Shown here piece by piece: positions 54,208-62,852 of a DNA stretch of 64,000 bases. Source of the stretch: an uncultured Flavobacteriaceae bacterium. GTDB taxonomy: Bacteria; Bacteroidota; Bacteroidia; Flavobacteriales; Flavobacteriaceae. The stretch lies in contig CAJIZJ010000009.1 of assembly GCA_905181825.1 (NCBI GenBank), positions 1 through 64,000 on the forward strand. The letters are read 5' to 3'. Made by a program: the position numbers and the translations under genes. The notes beneath the pieces are model-generated. The model was not told the origin of the DNA, ran no database searches, and was given only the letters and a program-made list of their open reading frames with translations. Every line of letters begins with the position of its first letter. Within the stretch, counting starts at the first letter, position 1.

Positions 54208-57200
54208 TTGGATAGTTTTCAAAAGATAGAATTAAATTTAAGGCTTTTTATTCGCCAATACTACATAAGCGCTCTGTTAAGGGGCGTGCTTATGTTTCTT
54301 TGTGTTGGTCTTCTTTTTGCTCTTTTTCTGTTAATTATTGAACACTTTCTTTGGTTTAGCTCATTAGGGCGCACCCTTTTATTTTGGTTTACAGTTAGCT
54401 TTGAACTTGTTATATTTTATGGTTTTATTTTAAGCCCATTGTTCAAATTATTTCAAGTTCAGAACGGGATTGGTTTTGAAACGGCGTCAAAAATTGTCGG
54501 AGAGCACTTTCCGGAAGTAAAAGACAAGCTTTTGAATGTCTTACAGCTCAAACAACAGTCAGACCATACAGAACTGTTACTTGCAAGCATAGAGCAGAAG
54601 TCCAATCGCTTAAAGACAATTTCGTTCAAAAAAGCGGTTAATTTTTCTGAAAACAACAAGTATATAAAGTACGCTCTTTTGCCCATCCTCATAATATTTA
54701 TCTTTTATGGAGCCGGCAAGCAATACGTTTTCACAGACAGCCTGAAGCGCGTTGTTAATTACCAAGCCAGCTATTCTCCACCAGCCCCTTTCGATTTTGT
54801 TGTTAACAATTCTTCGCTATCTACTCTCGAAAACGAGTCATTTACTCTTAAGGTTCTAACACGAGGTTCTGTAGTCCCTGAAACCGTTAAGATTATTTAT
54901 GACAACGACAGTTTTCTGTTAAAGTCATTAAGCCCAGGCGTTTTTGAGTATCAGTTTCTCCAGCCTAAAAAGACCTTCAATTTTAAGCTTTTTTCTGGAA
55001 ATGTCACATCTAAAAGCTTACAATTAACAGTTGTCCCTACGCCTGTAGTGCTTGGGTTAAGCCTTTACGTTTACCCACCTGACTACACGCGGCAGCCGAC
55101 CAGGAAAATAGTCAATAACGGAAACGCCACCGTTACTGAAGGCGCCATGTTGAAATGGGAGCTTCTTACGAAGTCAACAGACTCAGTCGTGTTTTTGACT
55201 GGAACTTCACGCTCTTTTTTTGATAAGTATAATCAGCAATTTACCCTCTCTAAGCAATTTTTTAATTCACAAGGTTACACTATAAAAACTAGTAATTCAA
55301 AACTCGCCAACTTTGAAAGTCTCGATTATTTTATTAATATCACCAAGGATAAACCCCCCACAATTCAGGTTCAGATGAAACGCGACTCTACAATGGAAGC
55401 CTCTCTTTATTTTTACGGGCAGCTTTCAGATGATTACGGGCTTAGGGAATTAAACCTACATTATTTCCCTACCAACAACCCCAGCATCAATAAAAAAATC
55501 AAGTTGCCATTATCTGAAGGCAATTTTCTAGAATTCACCCATTTTTTCCCCTCAAACTTAGAGCTTTTAGAGGACACAGCTTATTCACTATATTTTGAGG
55601 TTTTAGACAACGACCCTATTCATAATTACAAGTCAACACGTAGTCGGACCTTTAAGTATAATCACAAAAGCGAGAAACTGATTGAAGCTTTAAGAATTAA
55701 TCAACAGAGCCAAGTTACGAACGCTCTCCAAAAGGCGCTAAAAGCACTCGCCCAGGAAAACAAAACACTTAAAGAGATTTCTCAAAACCAAAAGGAAACT
55801 CCCCGTCTTAATTATTCAGATCAGCTAAAACTTAAGCAGTTTATTGAGCGCCAAAAAAGTCAAGACAAATTACTTGAGACCCTTAATAAATCAATGCAAG
55901 AAAACTTAAGTCAGTTTAAAAAGACCGACAAGGACCCATTTAAAAAAGAATTACAAGAACGCTTAAAGTCACAAGAAGAATCTCTTCAAAAAAACGAAAA
56001 GTTACTAGAAGAGATTGAAAAGATTGCCAGTAAAATTAAAAAGGAAGAGTTGGCTGAAAAGCTTGATGAAATTGCGAAGCAAAGTAAAAACAAGCAGCGA
56101 AGCCTAGAGCAACTTTTGGAGCTAACAAAGCGTTACTACGTCACAAAAAAAGCTGAACAAATTAATAGTCAAATAAAAGCACTTTCAAAAGAACAAGAGC
56201 TATTGTCTAAAACCCCTTCAGATCTAAACACTAAATCGGCCCAAGAAGCTCTTAACGACTCTTTCGATCAGGTTCGTCAAGAACTTGATGCTTTAAAAAA
56301 AGATAACAACTCATTATCTAAGCCGCTGTCGCTTCCCGACGACCCTTCACTAGAGGAGTCTATTGCCAAAGACCAGCAAGAAGCTTTGGCGAATTTAGAT
56401 AAAAAAGAAGAATCGTCTGAACCAAACATCAAGCAAAGCGCGCTAAACCAAGCACAAAAAAGTCAGAAAAAAGCAGCTCAAAAACTTCAGCAAATGGCAC
56501 AAAAAATGGGACAGAAAATGGGTGCTGGCGGAGCGAAACAAATGGCAGAAGACGCTGAGGTCCTGCGTCAAATTTTAGACAATTTAATTTTCTTTTCTTT
56601 TGAACAAGAAGCTTTGATGAATCGAGTTTCCTTGTCCTCTGCTAATCCCCGCGAACTTGCTGTTCAGCTGCTTAAACAAAGCAACCTACGTACTCATTTT
56701 GAGCACGTTGAAGACAGTTTGTTTGCGCTATCCTTACGACAACCAATGATTTCTGAGCCTATTAACAAAGAGGTCACAGAGGTGTTTTTTAATATTGACA
56801 AAAGCTTAGCGTTGCTCTCAGAGAATGAACTTCAAAAAGGCGTAAGCTCGCAGCAATTTGTAATGATGGCCACTAATAAGCTGGCAGACTTGCTAAGTGA
56901 AGCTCTAAGCAATATGGAAGCCCAACTGGAGCTCTCGTCAGGCCAAGGTCAAGAAGAAATGCAACTCCCTGATATTATTAAGAGTCAAGAGGCCTTGAGC
57001 GAGGAAATGGAGAAAAAACTAGGCAAAAAGGGCAAAGATTCAGAAGGTGAAAGTGGAGATCTTAAACCGGGTAATAAGGGCAAGGAATCAGGAGATCAAA
57101 ATGGCACTGAGCCCTCTTCGGGCTCTAAACCCAGTGATTCCACACAAGGGTCTGGAAATGAAGGAGATAGTGGTGAGTTGTTTGAAATATTCAAACAGCA

Positions 57201-57576
57201 ACAAGAACTAAGAGACGCCTTGCAAGACTTATTAATGAAAAACGGATTTTCTAAATCAGACAACGCGCTTCTAAAGTCTATGAGTAAGATCGAAGAAAGC
57301 CTCATCAACAACGGAGTTACTCAGAACACATTGGATCAGATGAATGCCTTGAAGCATCAACTTTTAAAACTAAACAAAGCAACGCTTGAGCAAGGAGAAG
57401 ACTCTAAAAGACAATCAGACACGGGTGTGAGCACGCTTACAGCTGAACCTTCTGTAGGTCCCGAAACGATAAAACAATATTTTAATACTACGGAAATATT
57501 AAATAGACAAAGTTTACCTTTGCGTCAAGATATACAGAAAAAAGTTCAAGAATATTTCAAAACAAACAATGATTAG
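54208..57576 (+). CDS. DUF4175 family large membrane protein
   Basis: 1122 residues with a TTG start (MDSFQKIELNLRLFIRQYY); no ATG lies upstream in frame. Two membrane helices near the N-terminus (LLRGVLMFLCVGLLFALFLLII, LLFWFTVSFELVIFYGFIL) and one at about 150 precede an extracytoplasmic beta-rich region (250-500). Very long charged coiled-coil segments rich in Gln, Lys and Glu follow (500-800), and then a C-terminal helical domain. The family is typical of Bacteroidota and its function is not known. It overlaps ybeY by eight bases, and this order (DUF4175-ybeY-mnmG) recurs in flavobacteria. Confidence 0.85.
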   Translation: MDSFQKIELNLRLFIRQYYISALLRGVLMFLCVGLLFALFLLIIEHFLWFSSLGRTLLFWFTVSFELVIFYGFILSPLFKLFQVQNGIGFETASKIVGEHFPEVKDKLLNVLQLKQQSDHTELLLASIEQKSNRLKTISFKKAVNFSENNKYIKYALLPILIIFIFYGAGKQYVFTDSLKRVVNYQASYSPPAPFDFVVNNSSLSTLENESFTLKVLTRGSVVPETVKIIYDNDSFLLKSLSPGVFEYQFLQPKKTFNFKLFSGNVTSKSLQLTVVPTPVVLGLSLYVYPPDYTRQPTRKIVNNGNATVTEGAMLKWELLTKSTDSVVFLTGTSRSFFDKYNQQFTLSKQFFNSQGYTIKTSNSKLANFESLDYFINITKDKPPTIQVQMKRDSTMEASLYFYGQLSDDYGLRELNLHYFPTNNPSINKKIKLPLSEGNFLEFTHFFPSNLELLEDTAYSLYFEVLDNDPIHNYKSTRSRTFKYNHKSEKLIEALRINQQSQVTNALQKALKALAQENKTLKEISQNQKETPRLNYSDQLKLKQFIERQKSQDKLLETLNKSMQENLSQFKKTDKDPFKKELQERLKSQEESLQKNEKLLEEIEKIASKIKKEELAEKLDEIAKQSKNKQRSLEQLLELTKRYYVTKKAEQINSQIKALSKEQELLSKTPSDLNTKSAQEALNDSFDQVRQELDALKKDNNSLSKPLSLPDDPSLEESIAKDQQEALANLDKKEESSEPNIKQSALNQAQKSQKKAAQKLQQMAQKMGQKMGAGGAKQMAEDAEVLRQILDNLIFFSFEQEALMNRVSLSSANPRELAVQLLKQSNLRTHFEHVEDSLFALSLRQPMISEPINKEVTEVFFNIDKSLALLSENELQKGVSSQQFVMMATNKLADLLSEALSNMEAQLELSSGQGQEEMQLPDIIKSQEALSEEMEKKLGKKGKDSEGESGDLKPGNKGKESGDQNGTEPSSGSKPSDSTQGSGNEGDSGELFEIFKQQQELRDALQDLLMKNGFSKSDNALLKSMSKIEESLINNGVTQNTLDQMNALKHQLLKLNKATLEQGEDSKRQSDTGVSTLTAEPSVGPETIKQYFNTTEILNRQSLPLRQDIQKKVQEYFKTNND

Positions 57577-57991
57577 TTTTAGCATAGAAACCCAATTTGA
57601 ATTCCTTAAAACCAAGGCCGCCTCTAAATGGCTTAGCTCTATTATCTCTAATGAGAGCCGTGGTGAAGGAGAAATATCAATTATTTTCTGTAATGATGAC
57701 TTTCTCTACAAGCTAAATGTAGAGTTTTTAAATCACGACACTCTCACGGATGTTATTAGCTTTGACTATTCAGTTGGCAATGAAGTTCATGGAGAGATAT
57801 TTATTTCTGTGGAAAGAGTTAGAGAAAATGCAGTGGAATTTGAACAGGTTTTCGAAACAGAACTCTACAGGGTTATGGCTCACGGAGTTTTGCATTTTTG
57901 CGGATACAAAGACAAGACTGCCGCAGAATCTTCTTTGATGCGCAGCAAAGAAGACTTCTATCTACAACAACTAATGGATAAGCCTTTCTAA
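57569..57991 (+). CDS. ybeY: Endoribonuclease YbeY (rRNA maturation factor)
   Basis: 140 residues. Needed for 16S rRNA 3'-end processing and ribosome quality control. DVISFDYSVGNEVHGEIFIS and MAHGVLHFCGYKDKTAAESSLMRSKEDFYL match the family. The zinc-site pattern normally reads HGxLHLxGYDH; here the first two His are present but the third position reads Lys-Asp (GYKD), so the third ligand would be Asp or missing. It is translationally coupled to the DUF4175 gene. Confidence 0.92.
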   Translation: MISFSIETQFEFLKTKAASKWLSSIISNESRGEGEISIIFCNDDFLYKLNVEFLNHDTLTDVISFDYSVGNEVHGEIFISVERVRENAVEFEQVFETELYRVMAHGVLHFCGYKDKTAAESSLMRSKEDFYLQQLMDKPF

Positions 57992-57996
57992 ATCCC

Positions 57997-58004
57997 TATA
58001 TTTG
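57997..58004 (+). promoter_or_regulatory. Candidate -7 promoter box for mnmG
   Basis: TATATTTG, full match to TAnnTTTG, just after the ybeY stop and 47 bases before the mnmG ATG. The first parS-like site would lie in the leader, about 10 bases after initiation. Confidence 0.45.
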
Positions 58005-58019
58005 CAGACTCAACTGATT

Positions 58020-58035
58020 TGTTCCACGTGGAACA
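58020..58035. other. parS-like ParB binding site 1
   Basis: Perfect 16-base palindrome TGTTCCACGTGGAACA, matching the parS consensus TGTTNCACGTGNAACA in every fixed position. It lies between ybeY and mnmG. parS sites normally cluster near the chromosomal origin. Confidence 0.88.
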
Positions 58036-58050
58036 TTAAACAAGTAACCA

Positions 58051-59922
58051 ATGTTTGATAAAATTTATGATGTAATTGTAGTAGGTGGTGGCCACGCAGG
58101 CAGTGAAGCTGCTGCTGCTGCTGCCAACATGGGGAGTCAAACGCTGCTCGTTACCATGAACCTTCAAAACATAGCTCAAATGTCATGCAACCCTGCAATG
58201 GGTGGTATCGCTAAAGGGCAGATTGTTCGCGAGATTGACGCTCTAGGGGGTTACAGCGGAATTGTTAGTGATACGTCTGCTATTCAGTTTAAAATGCTTA
58301 ATAAGTCTAAGGGTCCAGCAATGTGGAGTCCAAGAGTTCAAAGCGATCGTATGCGTTTTGCTGAAGATTGGAGAATGCTTCTTGAACAAACTAAAAACTT
58401 AGACTTCTACCAAGAAATGGTCACTGGCCTAGTTGTTAAAAAGGGTCGAGTTACTGGAGTAAAGACTTCTTTAGGAGTGGAAATTAGAGCTAAGTCTGTT
58501 GTGTTGACCAACGGGACCTTTCTTAATGGACTTATACATATAGGTGATAAAAATTTTGGAGGTGGCCGCGCAGGGGAAAAAGCTGCCACAGGAATCACAG
58601 AACAACTTGTAGACTTAGGCTTCGAGTCTGGTCGCATGAAAACAGGCACCCCGCCACGAGTGGACGGTAGGTCTTTAGATTTTTCAAAAATGATAGAGCA
58701 ACCAGGAGACTCAACGCCTGAAAAGTTTTCATTTTCTGATATTACCAAACCCTTACAGTCTCAGCGTCCTTGCCATATGTCATACACTAGCACAGAAGTA
58801 CACAATCTTTTAAAGGAGGGCTTTGATCGCTCTCCGATGTTTAATGGTCGCATACAAAGCTTAGGGCCTCGTTACTGCCCTTCAATTGAAGATAAAATAA
58901 ACCGCTTTGCAGACAAAGATCGTCACCAGATTTTCGTGGAGCCCGAAGGTTGGAACACTGTAGAGTATTACATTAATGGTTTCTCAACATCTCTTCCTGA
59001 AGACATCCAATTTAAGGCTTTGAGAGCGGTTAAAGGTTTTGAAAAGGTTAAGTTTTTCAGGCCTGGATATGCTATTGAATACGACTACTTCCCCCCTACT
59101 CAGTTAACACACTCCTTAGAAACAAAACTTGTTAGTGGCTTATACTTTGCGGGGCAGATTAACGGGACAACCGGTTATGAGGAAGCAGCGTCTCAAGGCC
59201 TAATGGCAGGCATTAATGCCAGTCTAAAGATCCAAGAAAAAGACCCTTTTGTATTAAAAAGAAACGAGGCTTATATAGGCGTTTTAATTGACGACCTTAT
59301 TACTAAGGGTACAGATGAGCCATATAGAATGTTTACCTCTAGAGCCGAGTACCGTACACTTTTAAGGCAAGACAACGCTGATATTCGCCTTACTCCAAAA
59401 GGATATGACTTAGGAATTGCTAGCGAAAAAAGATTAAAACGAATGGAAGAAAAGCTTTCTAAAGCAGAAGCTTTTGTTGGGTTTTTTAGAACACAAAGCG
59501 TCAAGCCAGCAGAGGCTAATCCTGTATTGGAGAGTAAGAATTCGGCTCCTATTAGACAATCAGATAAGATGTTTAAGGTTTTTTCAAGACCTAATATCGG
59601 TATCGAAGACGTTCGTAAATTTGCAGCTGTTGACGCCTATATAAATGATCATGAATTAGATCGAGAAGTTATTGAGCAAGCAGAAATTCAAGTCAAATAT
59701 TCAGGATACATCGCTAAGGAAAAGAATAACGCAGACAAATTAACGCGTTTAGAATATGTGAAAATCCCAGCGGGATATGATTATTCGCAAATTAAATCTA
59801 TGAGTTATGAGGCTCGAGAAAAACTTAAAAAAGTGCAGCCATCAACAGTTGCTCAAGCCTCCCGAATTAGCGGGGTTTCTCCAAACGATATTTCTGTTTT
59901 GTTAGTTTATATGGGGCGATAA
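58051..59922 (+). CDS. mnmG: tRNA uridine-5-carboxymethylaminomethyl modification enzyme MnmG (GidA)
   Basis: FAD enzyme that with MnmE modifies the wobble uridine of certain tRNAs. 623 residues. FAD-binding motif VVVGGGHAGSEAAAAAANMG is at about 9-28, the conserved cysteine motif NPAMGGIAKGQIVREIDALGG follows, and GRAGEKAATGI, GTPPRVDGRSLDF and the C-terminal YEAREKLKKVQPSTVAQASRISGV...DISVLL are typical. mnmG is often close to oriC in bacteria. Two parS-like sites flank it. Confidence 0.97.
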   Translation: MFDKIYDVIVVGGGHAGSEAAAAAANMGSQTLLVTMNLQNIAQMSCNPAMGGIAKGQIVREIDALGGYSGIVSDTSAIQFKMLNKSKGPAMWSPRVQSDRMRFAEDWRMLLEQTKNLDFYQEMVTGLVVKKGRVTGVKTSLGVEIRAKSVVLTNGTFLNGLIHIGDKNFGGGRAGEKAATGITEQLVDLGFESGRMKTGTPPRVDGRSLDFSKMIEQPGDSTPEKFSFSDITKPLQSQRPCHMSYTSTEVHNLLKEGFDRSPMFNGRIQSLGPRYCPSIEDKINRFADKDRHQIFVEPEGWNTVEYYINGFSTSLPEDIQFKALRAVKGFEKVKFFRPGYAIEYDYFPPTQLTHSLETKLVSGLYFAGQINGTTGYEEAASQGLMAGINASLKIQEKDPFVLKRNEAYIGVLIDDLITKGTDEPYRMFTSRAEYRTLLRQDNADIRLTPKGYDLGIASEKRLKRMEEKLSKAEAFVGFFRTQSVKPAEANPVLESKNSAPIRQSDKMFKVFSRPNIGIEDVRKFAAVDAYINDHELDREVIEQAEIQVKYSGYIAKEKNNADKLTRLEYVKIPAGYDYSQIKSMSYEAREKLKKVQPSTVAQASRISGVSPNDISVLLVYMGR

Positions 59923-59934
59923 TATAACTAAACA

Positions 59935-59950
59935 TGTTCCACGTGGAACG
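59935..59950. other. parS-like ParB binding site 2
   Basis: TGTTCCACGTGGAACG matches site 1 in 15 of 16 bases; only the last base differs. It lies 1915 bases from site 1, right after mnmG and just upstream of the methyltransferase ATG. The track's extended start translates it as FHVER. Confidence 0.85.
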
Positions 59951-59954
59951 CTGT

Positions 59955-60809
59955 ATGAAGACACACAATAAACATATCACTCTTAAGGATTATTCTGTTA
60001 GCGGCGAAACATTTTCGCTTCTTAAAGACCCCTCTCTGGACTTGCTATACACCCACCCCAAGCCAAGCGACGAAGAGTTGAAGGCGTTTTATCCGAAAGA
60101 AGGCTATATTTCACACAGTAATCAATTAAAGACTCTCTTTGACTTTCTATATCATGCCGTAAGATATTTTTCTTTAAGAAGAAAAGTTAGGCTTGTAAAG
60201 CCCTTTAAAACCAAAGCAGCCACTCTGTTAGACATTGGCGCTGGAACGGGTTATTTTATAAGAGCCGCCAAAAAAAGCGGTTGGAATGTTAATGGGATAG
60301 AGCCCAATTCTGTAGCTAGAGAAATTGCAAATATGAAAGAATCCAACACGGTAAATTGCGAAAAATCCTTAAGCAGTCTTGAAGATGCGTCTTATGATGT
60401 CATCACACTTTGGCACGTTTTAGAGCACCTCCCAAATATCGAAGAAGACTTGAAAACGTTTAAAAGATTGCTTAAGCCAAATGGTCGCATTATCGTGGCC
60501 GTTCCTAATTTCAAAAGTTTTGACGCCCTTTACTTCAAAAGTTTTTGGGCTGCATACGACGTCCCAAGGCATCTATGGCATTTTTCCAAAGAATCTATTC
60601 CCAAAATCTTTTCTAAAGTCCAGATGAAATTAGAAAAAACATATCCAATGCGTATGGACGCTTATTATGTTAGCATGTTATCCAACAAACAGAAAACAGG
60701 TTCCATCCGTTTTTTAAGTAGCCTTCTCACGGGCTTTCGCTCAAACCTCAAAGCTTCAAAGTCAGGAGAGTACTCATCCCTAATTTATGTGTTAAAAAAC
60801 ACTTATTAG
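59955..60809 (+). CDS. Class I SAM-dependent methyltransferase
   Basis: The track starts at 59934, but the first seven codons (MFHVERC) are just the translated parS-like site. The ATG at 59955 gives MKTHNKHITLKDYSVSGETF and 284 residues. The SAM-binding motif LLDIGAGTGYFIRAAKKSGWNVNGIEPN is at about 85-112 and the post-motif VITLWHVLEHLPNIEEDLKTFKRLLKPNGRIIVAVPN is standard. An N-terminal extension with YTHPKPSDEELKAFYP is seen in this methyltransferase group. The substrate is unknown. Confidence 0.88.
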   Translation: MKTHNKHITLKDYSVSGETFSLLKDPSLDLLYTHPKPSDEELKAFYPKEGYISHSNQLKTLFDFLYHAVRYFSLRRKVRLVKPFKTKAATLLDIGAGTGYFIRAAKKSGWNVNGIEPNSVAREIANMKESNTVNCEKSLSSLEDASYDVITLWHVLEHLPNIEEDLKTFKRLLKPNGRIIVAVPNFKSFDALYFKSFWAAYDVPRHLWHFSKESIPKIFSKVQMKLEKTYPMRMDAYYVSMLSNKQKTGSIRFLSSLLTGFRSNLKASKSGEYSSLIYVLKNTY

Positions 60810-61035
60810 CGTTTTAAAGGTCTTTAAGCCCTAGTTGACACTTAAGCCAAACATCGGTATAAAGAAAAAACGTTTATTTATTAGGACGCTCTAAAAGCGG
60901 ATGTTTTAGATAAGATAATCCAATGAAGGTCTTGATTTTCTATAGTTTTTTTCTATAACGCAACTCGTTTGAATATTTTGTGTTTTTGCCATTGGTTTTT
61001 TTTACTTTTACAAAATCAAATTAAAATATACAATT

Positions 61036-61548
61036 ATGAATAAACTAGCCCTTTCTTTTTTAGCGTTAATAAGCCTTGCTGCATGTCAGCAACCAAAAAT
61101 CGGATTTGTTGACAATGTTGTTCTTATAAATAAATATCAAGAACGTGTGGACATAGAATCTAAACTCCAAGCTAAAATTGAAATATTCAAAAAGCGGACA
61201 GACAGTCTTCGCTCTGCTTTTGAGCTAGAAATCAAAGATGCTGAAATAAGAGCCCGTAAGATGTCTCAGTCAGCTATTCAGAAGCTATCTCAAGAACTAC
61301 AGCAAAAAGAGCAAGTTTTACAACAAAGAGTTCAGTTTGAACAGCAATCAATTGCTCAAGAAAGTCAAACTCTAAATGACTCAATTATTAATAAAGTAAT
61401 TGACTTTGTTAAAGATTATGGAGTAACTAACAGTTTCAACTTTATATTGGGAAGTAATGAAGCGGGTAGTGTTTTGTATGGGCAAGAGTCTTCAGATTTA
61501 ACTCAAGAAATTCTTGAGGCCTTAAACGAAAAATACAGTAAAAATTAA
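61036..61548 (+). CDS. OmpH/Skp-like lipoprotein
   Basis: 170 residues with lipoprotein signal LSFLALISLAAC (Cys at about 17). It is followed by IGFVDNVVLINKYQERVDIESKLQAKIEIFKKRTD and a long helical coiled coil rich in Gln, the OmpH/Skp periplasmic chaperone pattern. Skp normally has no lipid anchor; lipidated forms occur in Bacteroidota. A possible promoter lies in the 226-base upstream gap (TTTG at 60977-60980, TACTTTTA at 61003-61010). It converges with holB with a four-base overlap. Confidence 0.82.
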   Translation: MNKLALSFLALISLAACQQPKIGFVDNVVLINKYQERVDIESKLQAKIEIFKKRTDSLRSAFELEIKDAEIRARKMSQSAIQKLSQELQQKEQVLQQRVQFEQQSIAQESQTLNDSIINKVIDFVKDYGVTNSFNFILGSNEAGSVLYGQESSDLTQEILEALNEKYSKN

Positions 61549-62666
61549 GCTTTTTTCAGGTGTAACAAACGAGTAAGTTTTATTGATAAATCTGTGAGAA
61601 CAATCTTTGCATTTGCATTACGCTCTATGTGGTAACTCGCAAGTTCAATTTCTTTAGAAATTTCAGAAATATTGGAGGCGTCTATAAAAGGCGCAAAATT
61701 TTCTATTTTAAAACTTTTGTCATTTAACTTAATGAAAACCAATTCCTTAGCTCCGTAATTATAAAGTAATGCCTGCCTAAAAAACCGCAAGCTGTAATCT
61801 AAAAACTGTTTTTGAATTTCTCGTCCTGACTTAGATATCTCTTGACTCCACGCCATGAGGGTATTGATCGATTGCTTATTACTTTTTGCCTGAAATGCAG
61901 TTCTAACCCACTCTATAAACCAAGCTTCGAACTGAAGATCCTCAGGTTGCTGATTCAGCAAATCAAGCGCACGACTATAGCTGCCTTCAGACTGATGGGC
62001 TATGTTTGCAGCTAAGTTAGTTTCTGTATTATACTTTTTAATTAAGGTGTCTCTTATTTCATTCTCTGAAAGAGAGTTTAAATGCAAAGTCTGACACCTA
62101 GAGCGGATCGTTCCAATTAGCTGCTCTTCATCCTCTGTGATTAGAATAATAACAGTCTTATCTGCGGGTTCTTCAATTAATTTTAAGAGCTTATTGGCGC
62201 ACATAGAATTCATCTTTTCTGCCATCCAAATTATCATAACCTTATACCCTCCGTTAAATGCCTTAAGAGACATCTTAGATACAATATCACCTGCTTCTTC
62301 TACGCCAATATTTCCTTGTTTGTTACCAACACCAATGAGATCGTACCAATCGTTGATTGAGCCATATGGGTTTGATTCCATAAAAGTACGCCATTCACTA
62401 ATGTAGTTAGAAGAAATCGGTTTAGACTTCACCTTATCACTTGTAGTTACTGGATATACAAAGTGAATGTTAGGATGTGTTAACGGGCTCATATCGAGCC
62501 CCCCCTGCTGTTTCATCAAGTAGTCCGCATATGCAATAGCCATGGGAAGGCTACCAACACCACGCTTTCCAGCGTAAAGCTGAGCATGTGGAATGCGTCC
62601 AGAACGGATCCCTTTAATCAAGTGTGTTTTTAAAAATGATTGCCCAATAATATCATCAAAATTCAT
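61545..62666 (-). CDS. holB: DNA polymerase III delta-prime subunit
   Basis: Clamp-loader subunit, 373 residues. FDDIIGQSFLKTHLIKGIRSGRIPHAQLYAGKRGVGSLPMAIAYADYL opens the AAA+ domain. The P-loop is degenerate (GKRGVGSLPMA lacks the GKT lysine), as expected for delta-prime, which does not bind ATP. KVMIIWMAEKMNSMCANKLLKLIEEPADKTVIILITEDEEQLIGTIRSRCQ carries the SRC motif. A perfect -7 box directly abuts the start, so the mRNA is probably leaderless. Confidence 0.9.
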   Translation of the reverse strand: MNFDDIIGQSFLKTHLIKGIRSGRIPHAQLYAGKRGVGSLPMAIAYADYLMKQQGGLDMSPLTHPNIHFVYPVTTSDKVKSKPISSNYISEWRTFMESNPYGSINDWYDLIGVGNKQGNIGVEEAGDIVSKMSLKAFNGGYKVMIIWMAEKMNSMCANKLLKLIEEPADKTVIILITEDEEQLIGTIRSRCQTLHLNSLSENEIRDTLIKKYNTETNLAANIAHQSEGSYSRALDLLNQQPEDLQFEAWFIEWVRTAFQAKSNKQSINTLMAWSQEISKSGREIQKQFLDYSLRFFRQALLYNYGAKELVFIKLNDKSFKIENFAPFIDASNISEISKEIELASYHIERNANAKIVLTDLSIKLTRLLHLKKA

Positions 62667-62670
62667 AAAA

Positions 62671-62678
62671 CAAAGATA
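62671..62678 (-). promoter_or_regulatory. Candidate -7 promoter box for holB (leaderless)
   Basis: TATCTTTG on the minus strand ends five bases before the holB ATG. Initiation would fall at or next to the start codon. Confidence 0.5.
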
Positions 62679-62810
62679 GCAGATTTAATTGAATCTCATA
62701 GTTAAACATACTTACACTAAACATTAAGGGTATACCTAACTTATTTATTGATTAGGCGTATTGGCACATAACTTTTTCTCGTGTACATTTCACAAGCTAA
62801 AAGAAATACT

Positions 62811-62818
62811 TACCTTTG
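62811..62818 (+). promoter_or_regulatory. Candidate -7 promoter box for pgk
   Basis: TACCTTTG, full match to TAnnTTTG, 34 bases before the pgk ATG; a TTTC at 62788-62791 is a one-mismatch -33 element 19 bases upstream. Confidence 0.55.
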
Positions 62819-62852
62819 AGGTCTTATAAAACTAACCAAACTTTTCAAAGTA

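Noticed and set aside
60810-61035. Small RNA in the methyltransferase-OmpH gap
   Set aside because: No strong hairpin-plus-T-run or recognised RNA family pattern; only promoter-like TTTG and TA elements are visible.
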